Assembly (NCBI GenBank): GCA_028825055.1
Contig: JAPKAW010000057.1
Span: 1 to 10,262, forward strand
DNA: 10,262 bases
Reading direction: 5' to 3'
From: Flavobacteriales bacterium
Lineage (GTDB): Bacteria; Bacteroidota; Bacteroidia; Flavobacteriales_D; Sanyastnellaceae
In this document: positions 1-7,762 of the stretch, piece by piece
Layout of the letters: every line of letters begins with the position of its first letter
Position numbering within the stretch: the stretch's first letter is position 1
The notes under the pieces: model-generated
What the model saw: only the letters and a program-made list of their open reading frames with translations
What the model was told of the DNA's origin: nothing
Databases searched by the model: none
Made by a program: the position numbers and the translations under genes

Positions 1-537
1 ATCCATGAAATTCGGAAGAATCGCCAACCGTCGAAAAAGCTGCTGTATATCGGCCGGTACCTCGACGTAAAAGGGATTCGGGAATTGTGGACCACATTTG
101 AACGACTCTCTGATGATTTTCCAGAATGGGAACTGCACTGCATCGGAACAGGAGACCTGTGGGACGAACGCGCGATTCATCCAAAAATCGTTCACCACGG
201 CTTCAAGCAGCCGGATGAATTGGCTGCGCACCTTGAAGATGCTGCGTGTTTTGTAATGCCCAGCAAGAAAGAACCGTGGGGCGTGGTATTGCACGAGATG
301 GCGATTGCCGGACTTCCCTTGCTGGTCTCAGACCAGGTGGGGGCGTGTTCCCTGTTTCTACAAAACGAGCTGAATGGATCCACTATCCAGCACTCCCAGC
401 TCGAATCAATTCTTATCAATTTCATGAAACTCCCGATCAGCAAGACGAGGTCCATGTCTCAACACAGCCACCGTCTTGGCTTGTCACATACTCCAACCAA
501 ATGGGCTGAGTCCTGCCTGCAACTGATTCACTCGTGA
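1..537 (+). CDS. Glycosyltransferase family 4, C-terminal part (5' end outside window)
   Basis: This is the C-terminal half of a GT-B fold glycosyltransferase that transfers a sugar from a nucleotide-sugar donor during polysaccharide assembly at the cytoplasmic membrane. The reading frame is open from the first base, so the gene begins to the left and about 178 codons are visible. The start of the second Rossmann domain is seen as LLYIGRYLDVKG. It is followed by GTGDLWD and by the donor-binding E-x7-E motif in KKEPWGVVLHEMAIAGLP (glutamates at visible residues 91 and 99). An internal TTG at 85 is not the real start, because the conserved Rossmann strand lies upstream of it. The stop overlaps the next start (TGATG), which marks it as a member of the downstream operon. 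The donor, the acceptor and the retaining mechanism are family inferences. Confidence 0.9.
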   Translation: MHEIRKNRQPSKKLLYIGRYLDVKGIRELWTTFERLSDDFPEWELHCIGTGDLWDERAIHPKIVHHGFKQPDELAAHLEDAACFVMPSKKEPWGVVLHEMAIAGLPLLVSDQVGACSLFLQNELNGSTIQHSQLESILINFMKLPISKTRSMSQHSHRLGLSHTPTKWAESCLQLIHS

Positions 538-1439
538 TGAAAATCTCCGTCATCATCCCTTACTTCAATCGCAGCCATACGATTGAACGCTGCTTGCAGA
601 GTGTCAGTAGTCAAACTTTTCATGATTTAGAATGCATCGTTATTGACGATGGGAGCAGCGAGAGTGAGGCGGAGGCACTAGAGTCTATCATGGCCGAATT
701 CAGCGACGGTCGGTATCGGCTTATTCATCTGGACACAAATACAGGTGGCGGTGCTGCGCGGAATCGAGGGATGGAGGTAGCCCAAGGTGAATACCTCGCA
801 TTTCTTGATTCAGACGACGAGTGGCTACCGGAGAAACTACAAACGCAGTTGGAGTTTGCTGTAGCTTCTAAAACGAAGTTCGTCAGCTGTCAAAGTTTCG
901 TACACCATTCGAATGGAATAGGCATCCTGCCAGCCAAACCAATGGGCTCAGAATCAATAGCAGATTACTTGTTCTGTCAAAACGGCTGGCTCCAAACGTC
1001 ATCATTTTTAATACATAAGGATGCGCTTGAAGATGTTCGGTTTGACGAGACCTTGCCAAGGCATCAAGACTATGATCTACTATTTCAACTTCAAAAGAAA
1101 AGCATCAAGCCCGAGATTATTGAAACGCCATTGGTGAAAGTTCATTGGGAAGACCTCGAAACGAGCGGGCGAGCGGTGAATATTGCAAATTCTGAGAGAT
1201 TCGTTAAATCAAGGAGGAGATTCTTTTCGGAAAAGGCCAGGAGCTGCTTCGTAGCTAAATTTGTAATTATTCCAATAGCAAAATCCAAAGGCAGAAGGCA
1301 GGCTATTGCGTCGCTGAGGGACGCGGGAATCGGCTTTTTGAGCAATAAAAACTTAGCCCTTGAAGTCATCAGCACTTTTGTTTATAAAGACGGACGACTT
1401 TTGCGTTATGCAGCATCGATAAAAGGAAAATTATCATGA
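537..1439 (+). CDS. Glycosyltransferase family 2
   Basis: A GT-A fold inverting glycosyltransferase of about 300 residues, the usual size for single-domain GT2 enzymes of polysaccharide loci. It opens directly with the first Rossmann strand (KISVIIPYFNR). Then come the nucleotide-binding DDGSS at about 37-41, GGGAARNRG in the 70s, and the metal-binding D-x-D as DSDDEW at about 91-96. The likely catalytic acidic residue lies in RHQDYDLLF near 178. No membrane segment is evident, so it should act in the cytosol on a lipid-linked acceptor. A GTG at 534 directly precedes the ATG at 537. The ATG is preferred because it gives the classic TGATG overlap with the upstream stop. No clear Shine-Dalgarno sequence is visible, which agrees with translational coupling. 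The sugar specificity cannot be read from the sequence. Confidence 0.93.
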   Translation: MKISVIIPYFNRSHTIERCLQSVSSQTFHDLECIVIDDGSSESEAEALESIMAEFSDGRYRLIHLDTNTGGGAARNRGMEVAQGEYLAFLDSDDEWLPEKLQTQLEFAVASKTKFVSCQSFVHHSNGIGILPAKPMGSESIADYLFCQNGWLQTSSFLIHKDALEDVRFDETLPRHQDYDLLFQLQKKSIKPEIIETPLVKVHWEDLETSGRAVNIANSERFVKSRRRFFSEKARSCFVAKFVIIPIAKSKGRRQAIASLRDAGIGFLSNKNLALEVISTFVYKDGRLLRYAASIKGKLS

Positions 1440-2533
1440 AAATCATCTGCCGCCAAGGTTCTGGCTATAACGAAAAAAGACAGTTTCTGTTACATAACAT
1501 TGCCATCCGCCCTAAGTGGGATGCGGCAGCGATTTTGGAGAAGATTTCCTTTCGTCTCACACGACGTGGATATCAGCCTACGTGGAAGAGCTTTTTCTTC
1601 AGACCCTTCGATCCGTCAGTATTCATTGGATTCAACTCCATTCGAATCGATGGGGGGCCTTTTGTCACCTTCTTTGAAACCACCCTACCCAGAATATCAA
1701 ACAAACGAACGCTGCTGCGGTTTCTGCAGGTCCGAGCAATGAAAAGGGGCCACTGCAAGTCCCTTGTCGCCATCTCAGGTTGTGCAATGCGTCTACAGCT
1801 CGAATTACAGCTTCAGCATCAGCCCATCCATATTCTGCATCCTCCCCAGAACGTTCTTGTCGATCAGGCATGGAAAAAGCGATTCGAACATGCTGAAACT
1901 ATTCACTTTTGCTTTGTGGGGAGGGATTTCGCCAGAAAAGGAGGGATTGAAATTTTAAGGGCCTTCAATCAATTGGGGCCCCACAATTGGCGGCTGACAA
2001 TTGTTTCAGATCTTTTGCTCAATGACTACGCAACGCAATATTCTCATGAAGAACAAATTCAACTGCGTATCGAAATCGACGGAATATTGCAAAATCGCAA
2101 ATCGCAAATCGAACATTTCGAAAACCTGGACAACTCGCGTGTTCTTGAATTAATGAAAACGACTCATGTCGGGCTCTTGCCCACCTGGCATGACACATAC
2201 GGCTACAGCGTTCTCGAGTTTCAAGCAAATGGTTGCCCCGTCGTGACCACGGACGTCAGAGCATTGCCTGAAATTAATAATTCAAAATGCGGATGGGTGT
2301 TGCCTGTCGGTGCCAAATTTGAAGCAACCATTTCTCCTCTGGACGATGAGGAGCGTCGAAGGGAGTTTTCCAAAACATTAGAATACCTACTGGTCGATGC
2401 ATTCGAAGACATCCTGTCTAAGACAGGCAACGATTTGGCTATTCTTGCCGAGCAGGCTGTAGAACGAATCAGACGGGAACATGATCCGGCAGCCCACAAG
2501 GCGAGCCTGACCAAAATCTTGGAGAAGCAGTGA
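1436..2533 (+). CDS. Glycosyltransferase family 4 (divergent N-terminal domain)
   Basis: A 365-residue GT-B glycosyltransferase. The C-terminal half is clearly GT4: the second Rossmann start FCFVGRDFARKGG lies at 158-170, and the donor-site region DTYGYSVLEFQANGCPVV begins at 253 and is followed by ALPEI. The first residue of the usual E-x7-E pair is aspartate (D253, E261). The N-terminal half (1-150) lacks the common GxGG opening loop and looks divergent. The start overlaps the preceding stop as ATGA, and AAGG lies about 9 bases upstream, which supports this ATG. It is the third member of the overlapping glycosyltransferase operon. A 7-base tandem repeat lies inside the gene at 2094-2111. 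The family is secure; substrate and linkage are unknown. Confidence 0.9.
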   Translation: MKIICRQGSGYNEKRQFLLHNIAIRPKWDAAAILEKISFRLTRRGYQPTWKSFFFRPFDPSVFIGFNSIRIDGGPFVTFFETTLPRISNKRTLLRFLQVRAMKRGHCKSLVAISGCAMRLQLELQLQHQPIHILHPPQNVLVDQAWKKRFEHAETIHFCFVGRDFARKGGIEILRAFNQLGPHNWRLTIVSDLLLNDYATQYSHEEQIQLRIEIDGILQNRKSQIEHFENLDNSRVLELMKTTHVGLLPTWHDTYGYSVLEFQANGCPVVTTDVRALPEINNSKCGWVLPVGAKFEATISPLDDEERRREFSKTLEYLLVDAFEDILSKTGNDLAILAEQAVERIRREHDPAAHKASLTKILEKQ

Positions 2534-3672
2534 AAGTTCTTATCCTAACAACAAACAACTCTTCTCCCAAGGGAGGGTCAGAAAAACTCTGGCGAGAGTT
2601 GGCAAAAGCGCTTCAATCGGAAGGCCATGAGGTCGTTGTGTCTGTCTATTCGCACCAAATTGCTTATCAGAGAGCACAACTAAGTCCTGAAATTCAAGTT
2701 CACGGCAGATTTCCAAAGCGACATGGAGCCAGACTTCCAATTAGGATATGGCATCATGTCTTCGGGTGCTTGCTGGAATCGCGGCAAATCAAGCAAATTA
2801 TCAAACGAAAACAACCCGATTATATTTTCATTTCATTTGGCGGATTTGCGGAACTCGACAATCCGAAGCTTTTGAGGACTTTTAACGGATTAAACGTAGA
2901 ATTCAGTGCCGTTTTCCACAACAACACTGAAGACTATGCATTCCAAGCCGAATCCATTTCTCTGGCGCAAAAATTTTGTCTGAATGCTCAAAGCATCTAC
3001 CTCGTTTCGCACCGAATAGGTGAGATCTTTCAAAGGCAAATTGCATTGCCTGGTCTTCAATACGAATTGATTGTTAACCCGATGGAAGAGCCTGCCGAAT
3101 CATCGGTTACTATTTATAGTGATCTTTCAACTCCGGTGCATATGGCGTTTGTCGGCACACTTGATATCAGTGTCAAAGGACTGGCGTTACTTATTCAATC
3201 CATGGCCAGTGATGCTTGGCCCAACGATGATGTCATTCTTAGCATCTATGGCGAGGGGAAAGATCGTGAGGTCGTTGCACAACTAATCAAAGAATTCGGA
3301 CTTGATCACAAGGTTCATTTAAAGGGCTGGGTTGCTGACATTGAAGGAATCTGGTTATCACATCACATTCTAGTATTGCCATCTTTCAACGAAGGGATGC
3401 CCATGGTAGTGCATGAAGCCATGCTTCGGCAGCGCATCGTTCTGGCCACCGATGTAGGAGGCAACAGCGAGATCATCGAAGACGGGAAAACTGGTTTTCT
3501 TGCTCCTTCTGCAACGCTCAAACATTTAAATAATGCTCTAGCGAGCTGTTTCGAGCAACGAACTCAATGGCCTCGTATTGCCTCAGCAGCTCGGTCCTCA
3601 ATTTTGAGAACGCGCCGAGAACATGCCACAATTCAAACCATTATTGACAATTTGAACCATGAGCAAAATTGA
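2530..3672 (+). CDS. Glycosyltransferase family 4
   Basis: A complete 380-residue GT-B glycosyltransferase of standard length. The N-terminal domain opens with KVLILTTNNSSPKGGSEKL, which contains the glycine loop (GGSE, residues 15-18) typical of GT4 enzymes. The second domain starts at FVGTLDISVKG (about 207-217) and carries GWVADIEG. The E-x7-E donor motif lies in SFNEGMPMVVHEAM (E288, E296), followed by ATDVGGNSEII. It starts with GTG inside the overlap GTGA. A GGAG box 5 bases upstream (2521-2524) supports this unusual start codon. It should act in the cytosol or at the inner membrane face on the growing repeat unit. The 3' end overlaps the next gene by 14 bases. Donor and acceptor are not inferable. 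Confidence 0.94.
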   Translation: MKVLILTTNNSSPKGGSEKLWRELAKALQSEGHEVVVSVYSHQIAYQRAQLSPEIQVHGRFPKRHGARLPIRIWHHVFGCLLESRQIKQIIKRKQPDYIFISFGGFAELDNPKLLRTFNGLNVEFSAVFHNNTEDYAFQAESISLAQKFCLNAQSIYLVSHRIGEIFQRQIALPGLQYELIVNPMEEPAESSVTIYSDLSTPVHMAFVGTLDISVKGLALLIQSMASDAWPNDDVILSIYGEGKDREVVAQLIKEFGLDHKVHLKGWVADIEGIWLSHHILVLPSFNEGMPMVVHEAMLRQRIVLATDVGGNSEIIEDGKTGFLAPSATLKHLNNALASCFEQRTQWPRIASAARSSILRTRREHATIQTIIDNLNHEQN

Positions 3673-4486
3673 CGTAATCATTCCGATAAAAGGAAGACCT
3701 GCCATGCTTCGCGAACGCAGTCTTCCAGCGTTACTGTCTCAAACTATCCAAGACTTCAAAGTAACGATTGTGGATGATGGGTCATCGTCCGATGATTTTG
3801 TTGAGATAAACCAAATTATCGGTGAATTCTGTAAGACTGGGATGGATATCAAACTTCTGAAAAACATCGGGAATCCGGGAGCTGCGGGCGCCAGAAACTT
3901 TGGTTTCAATAACACTTCATCCAAATATGTTCTGTGGTACGATTCAGATGATATCCTTCTTGACAACAAACTTAAAACCAGCTTGGCTCTGATTGCTTCG
4001 TCAAATTTTGACTTTGCAATCACACGAGCACAACATATGCGAGACGGCGAGTTAATCAATGAATATTGGGGTGAGCCGCAAGCCCCGAATCGCGGCAAGT
4101 ATGCATATCACTTTCCGCACCAAACAATGTGCGCGCTCTATCACCGCCAGTTTTTGATTGATGAGGATGTAACGTGGAATGAGACCATTAATGTCATGGA
4201 CGACTGGGCATTTAGCAATGAGGCCATTTTAACCTCACATAACTGGGTGTTTTCACCTGTTGTGACTGCGCACTATTTTGTTCCTACAGAGCAGAGCGGG
4301 AGCATTGGTTCGCAGTTGACCCCCTCAAAGATTGATTCGCAAAAACGTGCGATAAAGAAGATTGTTAACGAAGTCTTTACTAAAAATCTTGAATTCTCCG
4401 CATTTTCTCAAATCCGTATGAAGAAGCACTTGATTTCTCTATTCATGAGCCGTTTTTCCTATTCGCGAAAAAAAATATTAAAGTAA
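3659..4486 (+). CDS. Glycosyltransferase family 2
   Basis: A 275-residue GT-A glycosyltransferase, the last gene of the overlapping + strand run. It starts with KIDVIIPIKGRP, then VDDGSSSDD (nucleotide binding), GAAGARNFGF, and the metal-binding D-x-D in WYDSDD. The probable catalytic acidic pair lies in NVMDDWAFSNEA. This is the canonical GT2 order. The N-terminal strand starts at the first residues, so the ATG fits, although it lies inside the upstream coding sequence with a 14-base overlap and no strong ribosome binding site. The C-terminus is short and basic (SYSRKKILK) and is encoded across a run of eight A (4468-4475). A slip there would change only the last few residues. The sugar specificity is unknown. 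Confidence 0.92.
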   Translation: MSKIDVIIPIKGRPAMLRERSLPALLSQTIQDFKVTIVDDGSSSDDFVEINQIIGEFCKTGMDIKLLKNIGNPGAAGARNFGFNNTSSKYVLWYDSDDILLDNKLKTSLALIASSNFDFAITRAQHMRDGELINEYWGEPQAPNRGKYAYHFPHQTMCALYHRQFLIDEDVTWNETINVMDDWAFSNEAILTSHNWVFSPVVTAHYFVPTEQSGSIGSQLTPSKIDSQKRAIKKIVNEVFTKNLEFSAFSQIRMKKHLISLFMSRFSYSRKKILK

Positions 4487-4674
4487 AAAGATTTCTGACA
4501 TCCAGCTTTGAAATGGTCAGTCAGTGAATTTCCAGTCCAACATGAAAAGGACCGCTCACAGCTGAAAAATCGATAAAAATTCGATTTAATGAAGCCTCCA
4601 AAGCCCTGCTATCAAAATCATCTGGCTTCTAACGATTCTGTGGGGGCTTTACTCATGATTAAATAGCGAGACAA
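4487..4674. other. Convergent intergenic region, AT-rich
   Basis: A non-coding stretch between the ends of two convergent genes. It contains the small AT-rich stem-loop listed separately. It also holds two wider, interleaved inverted repeats: GAAGCC 4591-4596 with GGCTTC 4624-4629, and AAAGCCC 4600-4606 with GGGCTTT 4644-4650. Neither is followed by a convincing T tract. No small gene with a good ribosome binding site was seen. Confidence 0.6.
4567..4587. terminator. Possible weak bidirectional terminator hairpin
   Basis: A perfect 7-base inverted repeat, AAATCGA and TCGATTT, around a 7-base loop. It lies between convergent glycosyltransferase genes, where a shared terminator would be expected. 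The A-rich left side and T-rich right side could give short U tracts in either direction. The stem has only two G-C pairs, so it would be weak. The call rests on position and symmetry alone. Confidence 0.3.
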
Positions 4675-5775
4675 TCAATCATCACCGGAATCGACATCAC
4701 CGATTAATATAGTTTCTACAAAGCTTGCAAAATCAATTTCAAATCGATCGATTAAAGCGTGTGCTATTTCATTGTTGGAGGAAGTGGTAATTTCTTTTAT
4801 CCATAATTCATCTTCGAAATCAACCAGATATTTTTCTGAGAGCAGTATTTTTGTATTTGCATTATTTTTTTGCAGAAATGGAATTTTCCCATTCACGACA
4901 CACTCCAATACTATGTTTGGAAACCCTTCATACTTCGACGCCAAACATACTACATCAGCATAGTAGATGTAACGGCTCACCTCTTCAGGGGCAACATAAG
5001 CATGTATGAAAGCCGCATCTTTTGGAATATCCCTCAGAATTTCATCATCCTGAATTTGCCCCACTAAGCACAGTCCATAATTCTGACCATATTTCTTCCA
5101 GGCATCGACTATAAGATGCGTGCGTTTTATGGACTTATTAATGGCCCCCACCACAACTATCCATGACTTCCTCACAGGTGGAAAAGGATTGTTGTGGATT
5201 ATTAATTTCTGTTCATCACTCACATATCTTTTCGAAAAATCAATCGGGTTCGGAGTCCAAAAAATAGGTTTACTGGGAAACCAGCGCTTAGCCTCAGAAA
5301 AGACTTCAGGGTTTACAACAAAAATAAGATCGCCAAATCTCGCTACAAATTTGGCATTCATGGTGACTCCACAAACAAAAACAATTCTTGTTTTTGCTTT
5401 TAAGCCCCCAACCTGCCTTAACCGCAACAACATTCTTGCCACGAATGGTTCTTGAGTGCAGAGAACATCTGCATTACGGAATTTCCTGCTTTGGAGACAT
5501 CCGATGGAAAAGAATAAATACTCAAACATGAATGCCTCACCCACAGCGTCACCCAAATAGCGCCATAATTTCCACCGATGCACAAACCCAATTGTCTCTG
5601 AATTAGCATCGTCAAATTCAGAACTCCCTTTTAGCAACCATGAACTGACACCCATGGCTAGCATCCTTTTGTGAGAAATCAACGTGCTTTGTTCATATCC
5701 GCGTCGCCTTCGTGAATCTAATCCACTGCAAAGCCAAACAACTTTTTTGGATTTCGTGATTTTTTCTGCATTCAT
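4675..5775 (-). CDS. Glycosyltransferase family 4, reversed and AT-rich
   Basis: A 366-residue GT-B glycosyltransferase, the only intact - strand gene in the window. Its C-terminal domain carries the Rossmann start SWIVVVGAINKSIKRTH (about 204-220), then CLVGQIQDDE and YADVVCLAS. The canonical E-x7-E motif lies in KYEGFPNIVLECVVNGKIP (E283, E291). The N-terminus (VVWLCSGLDSRRRRGYEQS) has a weak glycine loop. TPNPIDFSKRY in the middle is the usual linker before the second domain. No good Shine-Dalgarno sequence precedes the ATG. The gene is visibly poorer in G+C than its neighbours: 4801-4860 has 19 G/C in 60 bases. It is flanked by non-coding DNA on both sides, which suggests separate acquisition. 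Its intact motifs argue that it is functional. The substrate is unknown. Confidence 0.9.
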   Translation of the reverse strand: MNAEKITKSKKVVWLCSGLDSRRRRGYEQSTLISHKRMLAMGVSSWLLKGSSEFDDANSETIGFVHRWKLWRYLGDAVGEAFMFEYLFFSIGCLQSRKFRNADVLCTQEPFVARMLLRLRQVGGLKAKTRIVFVCGVTMNAKFVARFGDLIFVVNPEVFSEAKRWFPSKPIFWTPNPIDFSKRYVSDEQKLIIHNNPFPPVRKSWIVVVGAINKSIKRTHLIVDAWKKYGQNYGLCLVGQIQDDEILRDIPKDAAFIHAYVAPEEVSRYIYYADVVCLASKYEGFPNIVLECVVNGKIPFLQKNNANTKILLSEKYLVDFEDELWIKEITTSSNNEIAHALIDRFEIDFASFVETILIGDVDSGDD

Positions 5776-6274
5776 TAAAAGTAACCATTATGGGCTTTTT
5801 GCGCCTATTAATTCTACCCAGCCCGCATGAATTGTGAATGGTTTAATTCGGAGAGACCTTCTTGTCGTTTATTAAGTCCCACCTTCTTCTCGAGCGGTAA
5901 ACATTGATGTTTCGGACAGTTTTAATTTGCAATATCTGCCAAATCTCACGTAATCTGAACGAATCACTTTGTTCTTGAAAACATTATGTTTAATTTTTTC
6001 TTGTTTTTACAAAACAATGGTCGCTGTCATTATTCCATCTAAGCTTGACTAAATCGTGAAATGAAAGTTTTTCTACAGGGCGGGAATTAGCCTTTCTAAC
6101 AAAAGATTTCATGTATCATGGAAAAGAGCAATTATTACGAGAACAACTATTGTATTAACGGAGCACAATCCTCAGCCTTATTAGCTGACACACTGCAATT
6201 ATTCGGCCCGAAATTCAAGAAGGAACAAAACTCGAAAAAACCGTGAGGAGGAGAGGTTTCCGAGCCAACGAAAT
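5776..6274. other. AT-rich non-coding stretch, no convincing gene
   Basis: About 500 bases without a recognisable gene, upstream of both the reversed GT4 and the Wzy-like gene, so promoters for both could lie here. Two short ORFs exist. One is on the + strand at 6118-6246 (42 codons, starting MEKSNYYENNY). The other is on the - strand at 5990-6112 (40 codons, starting MKSFVRKANSRP, basic). Neither has a ribosome binding site or a resemblance I recognise. A weak - strand promoter candidate for the reversed gene is TTGTAA (6012-6007) and CATAAT (5988-5983) with an 18-base spacer. A purine-rich GAGGAGGAGAGG lies at 6245-6256, but no start codon follows at a normal distance. Confidence 0.55.
6001..6017. 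promoter_or_regulatory. AT-only-stem palindrome, possible operator
   Basis: A perfect inverted repeat, TTGTTTT and AAAACAA, separated by TAC. It lies in the AT-rich space between divergently oriented genes and overlaps the weak - strand promoter candidate. Symmetry and location would suit a dimeric regulator site, but the base composition makes a chance match plausible. Confidence 0.2.
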
Positions 6275-6367
6275 TTAATGCTGCTGCATTCCTCCCGTCA
6301 CAAAAGGAGCCAGACCATCGGAAAGAAAAAGCAATCGCAATTGACCCTGTTGATTTTTCTCGTTCAT
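6275..6367 (-). pseudogene. N-terminal remnant of a GT4 glycosyltransferase
   Basis: The - strand encodes about 30 residues that end in LFLSDGLAPFVTGGMQQH and then stop with TAA. This is the typical first strand and glycine loop of GT4 enzymes of the type 'LFxSDGLxPFVxGGMQxHS', where the chain would continue into the first helix (SxNLxKxL). Here it breaks off exactly after the histidine. Reading the next 160 bases in the other two - strand frames gives nothing GT-like, so this is not a simple one-base frameshift. The candidate ATG at 6367 is preceded directly by GAGGAG, which is too close to be ideal. A TTG at 6340 could also have been the start. The fragment lies antisense to the upstream part of the Wzy reading frame. 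I infer a deletion or insertion that removed the rest of the gene. Confidence 0.6.
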
Positions 6368-6394
6368 CTCCTCAAATTTCGCACTTTTGCACAG

Positions 6395-7753
6395 ATGCTC
6401 CAAGAAAGCGCGAAAGGAAACACAAAACAATCTTTGGCAGTTCCCCACCTCCCCGTTTCTGCTGTAAAAAAGAACTTGACGCAACGTGTTTGGGCCTTCT
6501 TTCTGGTGGCTTTTCCGTTCATGGATGTCTTCATGTTCCGGTATTCGTTCCAGCTCTTTCCGGGGCCGCTAGGTTACGGACCGCTCCTCTGCATGTACGT
6601 TCTGTTGCCATTCTTCGTGATGCGGTATCAGTTTCCAGTTCGTGTCGCTCTGATGTTAGGTCTGGTGGGGGGTATCGGCAGTTTAGGCTTCCTCAATGGC
6701 ATCGTTGAACAAGGCGAATTCATCAAGGCTTTCGGGAGTCTTGTGCTGCCTTACCTCTATTACTGGTACCTCTGGCAATATCTCGGGGAAGACGTCATCA
6801 AGGGCTTTCGAATCTATTTAACAGGGGCCGTAATCATTTCGGCACTAGGGCTATTGGTCTTTGTAGATAACATCTTTCCGTTCGGATTTTATGAATTGAT
6901 CAGCTACTTCGTACACATTCCAAGAACGCCTGCCATTATCGGCATCCGGATCACCGGAACACTCGGAGAGCCGACGTATTTCGCGAATGCGATAGCCCCC
7001 GCGGGGTTCTTTGCATTGCTGAGTCTGTTTTTCGGGGAAACAAATTTGGCCTTGCGCCTCAAAGAGCACGGCCTTTGGTTCAGCCGCTATGCCGCCGTAT
7101 TTATTCTCATCGCCTTGACATTCACCTACAGCGCCATGGCGTTTGCAGGTTTGATCATTTCTATCGTACTCCACCTGCTGATCAAGCGCAAAGTCCAAGC
7201 ATTGCTCATCACTCCACTTGTGATTTTCGCCCTGCTGTATGCTGCCAAGTCCATTCCCGAGGTCAATGACCGCCTTGAGGGACTTCAAAACACATCCGCA
7301 TTGGCCGAAGGCAACGTCCATGGATCGAGTGCGATCCTTTACAACCACGCCGTAATCACTTGGGAAAACTTCAGGCGCAACCCGCTCTTCGGCACGGGCC
7401 TCGGGTCGCACGCTGCCGCCACCAAGAAATACACCATCCTGCGTGACACAGCGTTATTATACTCCTATGCTGAACAAAACGCTCCGGACGCCTCAAGCAT
7501 GTTCCTGCGCATCGCCTCTGAACTGGGGCTTTTCGGCATCCTTATCACCCTCTTCTTTCTCGTAGGCAATTACTTCGTGGTATCCAATGCGGACATCGAT
7601 GGTTTGGTGCTCAAAATGATCAGCGCAGCTTTCCTCGTTACCATTTTGCTCCAGTTGCTTCGCCAGGGCAATTTCATTCTGAATGGCTTCCCCTTCTTTG
7701 TTTACGGCTATTACTTCGCTCGGAGGCAGTTCAAGGGGCAGATTGACGCTTGA
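6395..7753 (+). CDS. Wzy-like O-antigen/exopolysaccharide polymerase or ligase (membrane)
   Basis: A polytopic inner-membrane protein with about ten to twelve hydrophobic segments. It would join lipid-linked repeat units, or ligate a finished glycan, on the periplasmic side. Numbered from the ATG at 6395 (452 residues), it has GEPTYFA at about 191-197. A large hydrophilic loop follows, with NPLFGTGLGSH at about 329-339 and DASSMFLRIASELGLFG at about 365-381. This layout and the P-x-G-x-G loop motif are typical of the Wzy/WaaL/RfaL superfamily. The frame is open further upstream, with an ATG at 6278. However, that extension is antisense to the GT4 remnant and is non-hydrophobic, so a later start is preferred. 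ATG 6395 lacks a ribosome binding site; TTG 6434 has AGGA 15 bases upstream. Polymerase versus ligase cannot be decided from the sequence. The gene is G+C-richer than the segment to its left. Confidence 0.85.
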   Translation: MLQESAKGNTKQSLAVPHLPVSAVKKNLTQRVWAFFLVAFPFMDVFMFRYSFQLFPGPLGYGPLLCMYVLLPFFVMRYQFPVRVALMLGLVGGIGSLGFLNGIVEQGEFIKAFGSLVLPYLYYWYLWQYLGEDVIKGFRIYLTGAVIISALGLLVFVDNIFPFGFYELISYFVHIPRTPAIIGIRITGTLGEPTYFANAIAPAGFFALLSLFFGETNLALRLKEHGLWFSRYAAVFILIALTFTYSAMAFAGLIISIVLHLLIKRKVQALLITPLVIFALLYAAKSIPEVNDRLEGLQNTSALAEGNVHGSSAILYNHAVITWENFRRNPLFGTGLGSHAAATKKYTILRDTALLYSYAEQNAPDASSMFLRIASELGLFGILITLFFLVGNYFVVSNADIDGLVLKMISAAFLVTILLQLLRQGNFILNGFPFFVYGYYFARRQFKGQIDA

Positions 7754-7762
7754 AAAGCTGAG

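Noticed and set aside
246..509. 87-codon + strand ORF in another frame of the first gene
   Set aside because: Overlaps the conserved GT4 donor-site region, which is read in frame 1; a shadow frame.
3739..4098. 119-codon ORF on the - strand
   Set aside because: Antisense to the GT2 motifs (DDGS, DSDD), which are clearly coding on the + strand.
6851..7411. 186-codon ORF on the - strand
   Set aside because: Lies wholly inside the Wzy-like gene, has a charged low-complexity composition without recognisable motifs, and is best explained as an antisense shadow of membrane-protein codons.
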